Program-made: the position numbers and the translations under genes | The notes under the pieces: model-generated | Database searches by the model: none | Seen by the model: only the letters and a program-made list of their open reading frames with translations | Told to the model about the DNA's origin: nothing | Part shown: piece by piece, positions 58,171-64,000 of the stretch | Layout: each line of letters begins with the position of its first letter | Numbering within the stretch: the first letter of the stretch is position 1 | Source of the DNA: Diphasiastrum complanatum | Lineage: Eukaryota; Streptophyta; Lycopodiopsida; Lycopodiales; Lycopodiaceae | Direction of reading: 5' to 3' | Assembly (NCBI GenBank): GCA_029204225.1 | Contig: CM055102.1 | Location: 23,219,390-23,283,389 of the forward strand | Length of the DNA: 64,000 bases

Positions 58171-58690
58171 TCGGGTGGCTGGTAGGTGGGTGGAGTGTGG
58201 AAGAGTCATAGCTATTGAAATTAGCTACAGGTCAAGGGTGACCACATGGTTCTACCCTTTATAGGTGATGGTTCGACCAGTGCAAGGTCCTGAAAAATTG
58301 GTACTTCCATTTTGTGGTGGACTACAAGGAAACCGTCGGTGCAAAGAGCTGCAATCTCTTGTTTTGTGAGTAAAGGCAGGATGGTGTACCACGAAGGTGC
58401 ACCTGCGACGCGAGCAGCAGTTTGGCGGGCATATCAGGGAGATGTTTCTCCCTCTTCTCAGTTGGGGGACGTGGATGAAGTTGGGGAGGAAGAAGAGGTG
58501 GATCCGGTCTGTTGGGACATGGATGGCGAGGTAGCGATCTGTGAGGACGTAGCAAGGCTAGAAGGTGTAGCGGTGCTTTGGGTGATGCGGACTTTTTGGC
58601 CAGGATGGACAGTAGCGTCTGAAAGATGACGTTTTGGTGCCAGGGATGCAGTCAGGTACAGATGTGGATGGGGGTCTGAGGGCAAGTTAA
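58171..58690. other. GC-richer stretch, possibly Gypsy-related, unassigned
   Basis: ORFs in both directions (58312-58629 plus, 58322-58555 and 58458-58748 minus) overlap, and none has a recognised motif. It may be an old interior of the Gypsy element whose integrase lies to the right. Confidence 0.35.
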
Positions 58691-58985
58691 ATTGGAGATG
58701 GTGAGTTATGGACAGATGTCGAGTAATAGTCAAGTGGCGAATTATCAATAGTAGGCGAGTAATAAAATTGGCAAGTAATAGGAAACCGGCAAGTAATACA
58801 ATATGGAGAGTTATGGATAGGCGATTAATAGGCGCAAGTTATAGACATGTGAGTAGTACGGGGTCGGCAAATAATAAGCTGATGGCGAGTAATAACAATG
58901 GGTAAGTAATGGCAAGTCGACGAGTTATAACAAACAGGCGAGTAGTAGGAAACCGGCGAGTAATAGGTGAGTAATAGAGCGCAAA
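58691..58985. repeat. Degenerate array of the 11-mer GGCGAGTAATA
   Basis: About 18 spaced copies with variants GGCAAGTAATA, GGCGAGTAGTA and CGAGTTATA, separated by 4-12 bases. An inverted copy (TTATAACTCGCC) follows at 59004-59015, and then a TATA-like CATATATAGGGG. The arrangement resembles an LTR upstream region with protein-binding repeats. Confidence 0.7.
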
Positions 58986-59099
58986 TAATAAGATGCATTA
59001 TGTTATAACTCGCCCATATATAGGGGAATTATAACACCATTTTTGGACATCAGTCTAATCTATGCCAAATCATCAGTGTTTACACTGAGGCGGAATTTT

Positions 59100-60030
59100 C
59101 TAAATACAGGGTTTTGTCGACACTTTTCCTAATTACCTAACTAAATCTCTATTTATTTCTCATTTGAGACTAAACTATACTAAGGGGTCTAATTGGTCAA
59201 TAAGTCTCTCTTTCTACAGTTCACAACTTAAACTATCTAGTCTAGGCTGATACTCGATTGAATTCTATCTAGTCTAGTCTATCTTATCGGCTAACCTACC
59301 TGTATTTTTAATCTACCTAACTATCTACCTTGATAATCTAATCTATGGGTCATGGCCAACTGCTACCCTAATCTAAGGATCGTGATCCGGTACCCTATAA
59401 TTATGTCTATTTTAGTGGTTGGACTAGTCTAAAATGTATGCTGCAATCTATCTATATCGATCTAGTCTAAGTGTTATCTTCCTAGGCTAACTAAGGCTAA
59501 CTATGCCTGACTAACAAATCTATTTGAACTAAAATCAACTAGCTAAGGGAGTCTAATCTGGCCTAACCTATCCTATCTAATCTATCTATGGGACACGGTC
59601 GACAACTACCTTAGACTGTGGGTCTTGATATGCTTTTCTAAGGCTAACTGATCCTAAGCCTATTCTAGCTGATCTAAATTCCTAGATCTAATTGGCCTTC
59701 CTAGATTAATCCTAGTAGTGGGTCAGGATCGTCTAGTTTGAATCTGCCTAGGCTAGCTAGCTACCTAACTAATCTATCTAAGACGAAACTACCTAGTTGA
59801 TGACTAATTTATCTAGCTTAGTAGATTCATTCTAACTTAACTAACTTATCTACCTACCTATGCTATCTAGTTATCCTAGATCTAATTGGGATGCTAGAGA
59901 TCTGACTCCTAACAATCTAGATCTAAACTATCATTGACGTTTAACTAGTCTATGCTACCTCTATCTAAATCGAAAACTATCTAATTTATCTATCTAGATT
60001 CACTAAATCGAGATTATCTAGAGACTCCTA
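59100..60030. repeat. CTA-rich cryptic simple-sequence tract
   Basis: About 0.9 kb dominated by CTATCTAA, CTAACTA and CTAGTCTA words without a fixed period. No ORF. Probably a slipped-strand microsatellite-like tract next to the Gypsy relic. Confidence 0.65.
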
Positions 60031-60040
60031 CCTAGGCTAG

Positions 60041-60860
60041 CTAACGGGGTGTGGATGTCTCATCATGAGTGGAAGAAGACGACGAGGATGCCGCTTTAGG
60101 CACATCCATGAGCTCAACATCGACAGAGTAGTAACGACGCAACCTGCTGCCATTAATGGGCATATCAACCAAATTGCCTTGTAGGCCGACGAGAATGAGT
60201 ATGCCATTAGGCTGGATCTCTACTACCTTGTATAGTCCTTCTCCTTTAAACTTAAGTTTGTCTTTATGTGCCTTGGCATTGTATAGCAGGGCCAACTATC
60301 CCTTAACGAGATCTTTGGTCTTGATATTTTGATCGTGCCAGGGGACTTCCATTGTTGCTTCTCTATAGCTAGGGTATGAAGCGCTAGGAAGTGAGTTTCA
60401 TGAAGTTGGAGAAGGTTGTCTAATCTCCTCTTGGTGGATTCCTCTGTACTCAGCCGTATGGCAATGGCGACTCTCAGACTAGGAACGACAAACCTAGTAG
60501 GCATTACGGCTTCCTGTCCATGCACCATTTGAAATGGAGTTTGTCTAGTGAATGTGGTTCTGAAAGCCCATAAAGCTACATGAAGCTTATCTTCCGAATC
60601 CGATTGTGAAGCTTCAACCGTTTATGTGATAATTCCGCAGAGGATCTTGTTCTATGATTCTGGTTGTCCATTGCAACGTGGGTAATATGGTGTACTCTAC
60701 TTATGGACAACCAGATAAGAGGATAACATGTGAGTGATGGTCTCGTTAGGAAATGCATTCCCCGATCACTCAAGAGTTCTAGTGGGCACCCAAAACAAAA
60801 TGGGATGTTTTCATATAGGAATTTAGCAGTAGAGTTTGCGGCAACCTTCCTCACGCTTTG
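60041..60860 (-). pseudogene. Gypsy (Ty3) integrase C-terminal relic
   Basis: Minus strand pieces in different frames: FLYENIPFCFGCPLELLSDRG.HFL (integrase core with the second Asp), then VHGQEAVMPTRFVVPSLR, then LLYNAKAHKDKLKFKGEG..KVVEI and INGSRLRRY. These match the plant Gypsy integrase in order, but frameshifts and stops separate them and the catalytic Glu region is unreadable. Confidence 0.85.
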
Positions 60861-60885
60861 GCTTCTACCGATTTGGTCAAGTAGT

Positions 60886-61331
60886 TGTGAAAGATTTGAA
60901 ATTCATTAAGATCCAGACCTATGAAATGATCTTGGATTTAGAAACAAGCAACTCACCAATCTTGCACTAAGAATGAGATGCAAACTCTAATAGATCTTGA
61001 TCAAACAAAACATAAAGTACTGTTGTTGTTCATACAATTACAGTAAGCTACTATATTTCACACATGTGAATCTGAAAATAACAATTAATGATCATTCTAC
61101 AATATGAAAAATCTTACTATTTTTAGGAGTAGATGCAATGTACCCTTCATTCAAATTTGAATCTACTCAAACTCGACTTTTGCATTTCCCACACTTTCAA
61201 GAAGTGTTTATTTAAATACTTTAGACTAATATAACTTTGAAAAGTCAACCTATAAGTCTAATATGAAATTGGCCTCAAATGCCAAATAAACAAATGTAGC
61301 AAATATGACTAAACTAGTTGAATTTCTCACA
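60886..61331 (-). repeat. 3' LTR of a truncated Copia element
   Basis: 446 bases, relative of 52901-53546 with about 200 bases missing from the middle; followed by CTCCCTCTTC. Confidence 0.85.
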
Positions 61332-62901
61332 CTCCCTCTTCAACTAGTTTTAGCATGGACTTACACTCCAAGTGATGTCCTATGTTTTATGAACGAGTCC
61401 TTTCCCAATGCTTTGGTGAAGATATCAGCTACACATTCTATTGAGGACACATGTTGAAGCTCCACCTCGTTTGCTATGACTTGTTCCCTCACAAAATGAT
61501 ATGCCACCTCAATATGCTTGCTCCTAGCATGAAAGATAGGATTTGTTGCCAAACTTTGGTATGATAGATTTTCACAAAAGATGATTGGGCTCTCTGAAAA
61601 ATCTAGCAAGTGAAGATTCTTGATCATCCTCTTGATCCATACCATCTCCTTTGTGCAATGTGTAAGAGCTTTGTACTTGGCCTCACAAGATGACAATGAG
61701 ATAGTGGCTTGTTTCTTCAACATCCATGATATAGCTCCATCACCTATGAAAATACAATGAGAACTAATGGATTTTCTATCCATTATATGTACAACATAGT
61801 CTGAATCTGAAAATCCAAACAAGTTAGGTGATGAGGGATACAATATGCCAAAATCTCGAGTTCCAATGATGTACCTCAAAACTCGTTTTCCTAGCTTCCA
61901 ATGCTCCTCACTAGGATCTTGCATAAATTGACTGAATCTTCCAACACGATGCTTAGATTTGGTCTTGTAATGGTTAGATAGATGAGTGAACCAAATAGCT
62001 TCCTATAGAGAGTAGTGTCCTTGAAGGATCTTTCACTACCTCTTATAGTTAACTTTACATGAGACTCCATTGGTGTATCGCAAGCTTTTGCATCTACCAT
62101 ATGAAATTTTTCTTGAATAGAATTAGCATACTTCACTTGACAAAGGAAAGTGATTGAGAAGATTTAATTACTTCTATTCTCAAAATGTAATGCAAGTTAC
62201 CAAGATCATGCACCTCGAATTCTTTCTTAAGAGCAATCTTGATATCCTCCACATCTTGATTGTTTCCACCACTCAAGATGATATCATCCACATAGATTAA
62301 CAAGACGGTAACATCATTTCCAGCAAACCTTAAAGAAAGTGAATTATCTTACTCACTCATAACAAAGACTTGAGAGAGTAAAAAAATGTTGAGCTTAGCA
62401 TACCAACTCCTTGGTGCTTGCTTAAGGCCATACAAACTTTTTTGTAGTAGAACACATGATTTGGCTTTGTAGAAGAAATGTAGCTCTCGAGTTTAGGGTT
62501 TCATGCTCTTCCTCCTCAAGATCACCATTCAAAAAGGCATTTGTAATGTCTAATTTCCATAGATCCCATCATAAAAAGTAGCAAGTGAGATGATCATCTC
62601 GAATGCTTACCATCTTTGCCACGTGTGCAAAGGTCTCATCATAGTCAATCCCTTGTTCTTGAGCATATCCTTTTGCCATTAACCTTGCCTTGTACTTGTT
62701 GACAGATCCATCTTGGTTTGTCTTCACCTTGAAGATCCATTTGCATCCAATAGCTTTCTTGTCCTTAGGTAACTCCACCAATCTCCATGTTCCATTTTTC
62801 ATAAGAGCTTGATACTCAAGATCCATTGCTTGGATACACTCCTCTTCTTTCCTTGCTTCATCTAAACTTGTAGGTTCATCAAAAGAGGCTAGGAAAGCAA
62901 C
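61332..62901 (-). pseudogene. Copia RT and RNase H relic, truncated
   Basis: RNase H (61361-61924: RYIIGTRDFGILY, HARSKHIEVAYHFVRE), the RT end (61891-62136: TTLYRKLFGSLIYLTITRP), a frameshifted RT middle with YVDDIILSGG near 62285, and the RT start (62569-62826: MDLEYQALMKNGTWRLVELP, GCKWIFKVK). It breaks off at about 62901 in the linker. It belongs to the family of the RT-less element at 52901-57665 and shows what RT that family normally has. Confidence 0.88.
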
Positions 62902-64000
62902 AACCTCGAAGCGAGCTTTTTGGCGTTCGAATCAAACTTCTTTGACAACAATTTGTATAGGTTAATGGATCCAGCGATCACTTCAGTAGGACGGAATCCA
63001 TTACCTCCTTGCCAAAAAAGAATAAGATTTTGCTTTACGGTCTACTGGTTTCTCATGCATCAGGATTTGAGGAGAACAATTTTCCAAAAAAGCATATCTT
63101 TTTCATGACAAACCTAAACCGTACATCATGAATTTAGGCAAAGGCACATTAGATTGGGAGATCACAAGACTCTCTTCTAAGTTAGAACACAATGAAACTA
63201 GAGAATTACTATTTATTCATTTGAAGTTTCCATAGGTTTAAGGTAGCATAATCTAACTCTTTTGTGGTGATTCTCGGCTCTCCATTTTCATGTCACTATT
63301 AGCACTTATAGCCTGCATGTCATTTGTGCTCACACGGTTGGGGTCATGCTTGCAAACAATGATGATTCACGTTTATTCATGTGCATTTATCATCTTCTTG
63401 ATTAATTGACGCGAAATGAGTGTATAGAAGCACACCTGATAAAAGGCTTACTAGTTGTTAAGCGAAATAATGTCACATAGATTCATCTTCGTAGGTGTGA
63501 AAGGTGGAGACGTACTTTTTTTCTAAGCTTTCCATTTAATAAGCTACTCAAAAAATGGCTCGTGATCTTCAAAAGCATGACCTCAACTGATGTAGTTATC
63601 CACATTAAAGTTTGCCAAGTCGAAATCGATGGTATGTTACCTTTCAAGTTTCAGACCCAACTGAGCAAAAATGGTTCTTTCTCATGAATTGTGTAGTACT
63701 TTATTTTGAGGATCTTTGGTTAGAGTGTCTCTAGCGATTGGCAAAATCTTACAGGATGTTGAAGTTAGCTTTGTAGTCCTGTAGGCAGTTGCATTCTCCA
63801 AAAGACACATGAGGGGTGTAGCTTCCATGGCACGAAAGATTAGGGATGAAGAGGCAAGCGTAGGAATAGGTTCTCCATCGGCCACGAAAACCAGCAAATC
63901 TAGTGTTTTGAATGCAAGATGTATTCAAGAAAAATCTTCTTCCGAGGAGTCATCAATGCTTTCAGATGGGCTCAAGGAGGGCTTAGAATCACCTAATCAT
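62902..64000. other. Unresolved sequence to the window end
   Basis: Sharp change of sequence at the Copia breakpoint. No frame gives a recognised protein. A minus-strand ORF at 63682-63897 has no supporting motif. It may be another decayed Gypsy interior. Confidence 0.35.

Noticed and set aside
58312-58748. Overlapping ORFs of about 77-105 codons on both strands
   Set aside because: Mutually exclusive frames in GC-richer DNA, Pro/Ser-biased, no motif.

Overview
This is plant nuclear DNA: AT-rich, intron-containing and built almost entirely of transposable elements. Evidence for a plant is the Ty1/copia LTR elements primed by initiator-methionine tRNA (TGGTATCAGAGC after the LTR), a CACTA-type TNP2 transposase, a Gypsy integrase remnant, and a captured piece of plant-like S-adenosylhomocysteine hydrolase. 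The species cannot be told from sequence alone. Only one plausibly intact non-transposon gene is seen: a five-exon RPA70-like OB-fold protein at 14783-16462.

Layout. 1-5.4 kb: a broken SET-domain ORF, a broken spliced CACTA (TNP2) transposase and a field of CACTA-like subterminal repeats. 5.9-13.1 kb: an AT-rich tandem repeat of about 0.95 kb. One copy is split by a complete non-autonomous LTR element (6290-10392, target duplication CATAT), and the next copy keeps the empty site. 13745-14445: a solo LTR (duplication AAAAT) just upstream of the RPA-like gene. 16503-27264: a minus-strand chimeric Copia whose gag is split by a younger plus-strand Copia (20107-25267, duplication TCCTT). 27-32.6 kb: old decayed DNA with a Copia integrase relic and an orphan LTR. 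About 32.7-42.2 kb: a plus-strand Copia derivative split by a minus-strand non-autonomous element (34121-39700, duplication TGGTT) that carries a Gypsy-type gag, no pol, and rearranged pieces of an S-adenosylhomocysteine hydrolase gene. 42545-46547: a deleted minus-strand Copia. 46862-52792: a nearly intact minus-strand Copia (duplication TCATC) inside a gag scrap. 52901-57665: a minus-strand Copia with an unknown domain in place of reverse transcriptase. 58-64 kb: an LTR fragment, an 11-mer repeat array, a CTA-rich tract, a Gypsy integrase relic, a truncated Copia and unresolved sequence.

The most unusual signal is a protein module of about 330-360 residues (called X here) that I do not recognise. 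It occurs in four LTR elements of this window (8504-9490, 17430-18437, about 40234-41471, about 54114-55195). It takes the place of reverse transcriptase, or of RT plus RNase H, while gag, protease and integrase parts are kept in three of them. Two copies share the same sharp left boundary and the same LTR but are joined to different points of Copia pol. The similarity between copies was judged by eye only. No alignment, structure or database search was run.
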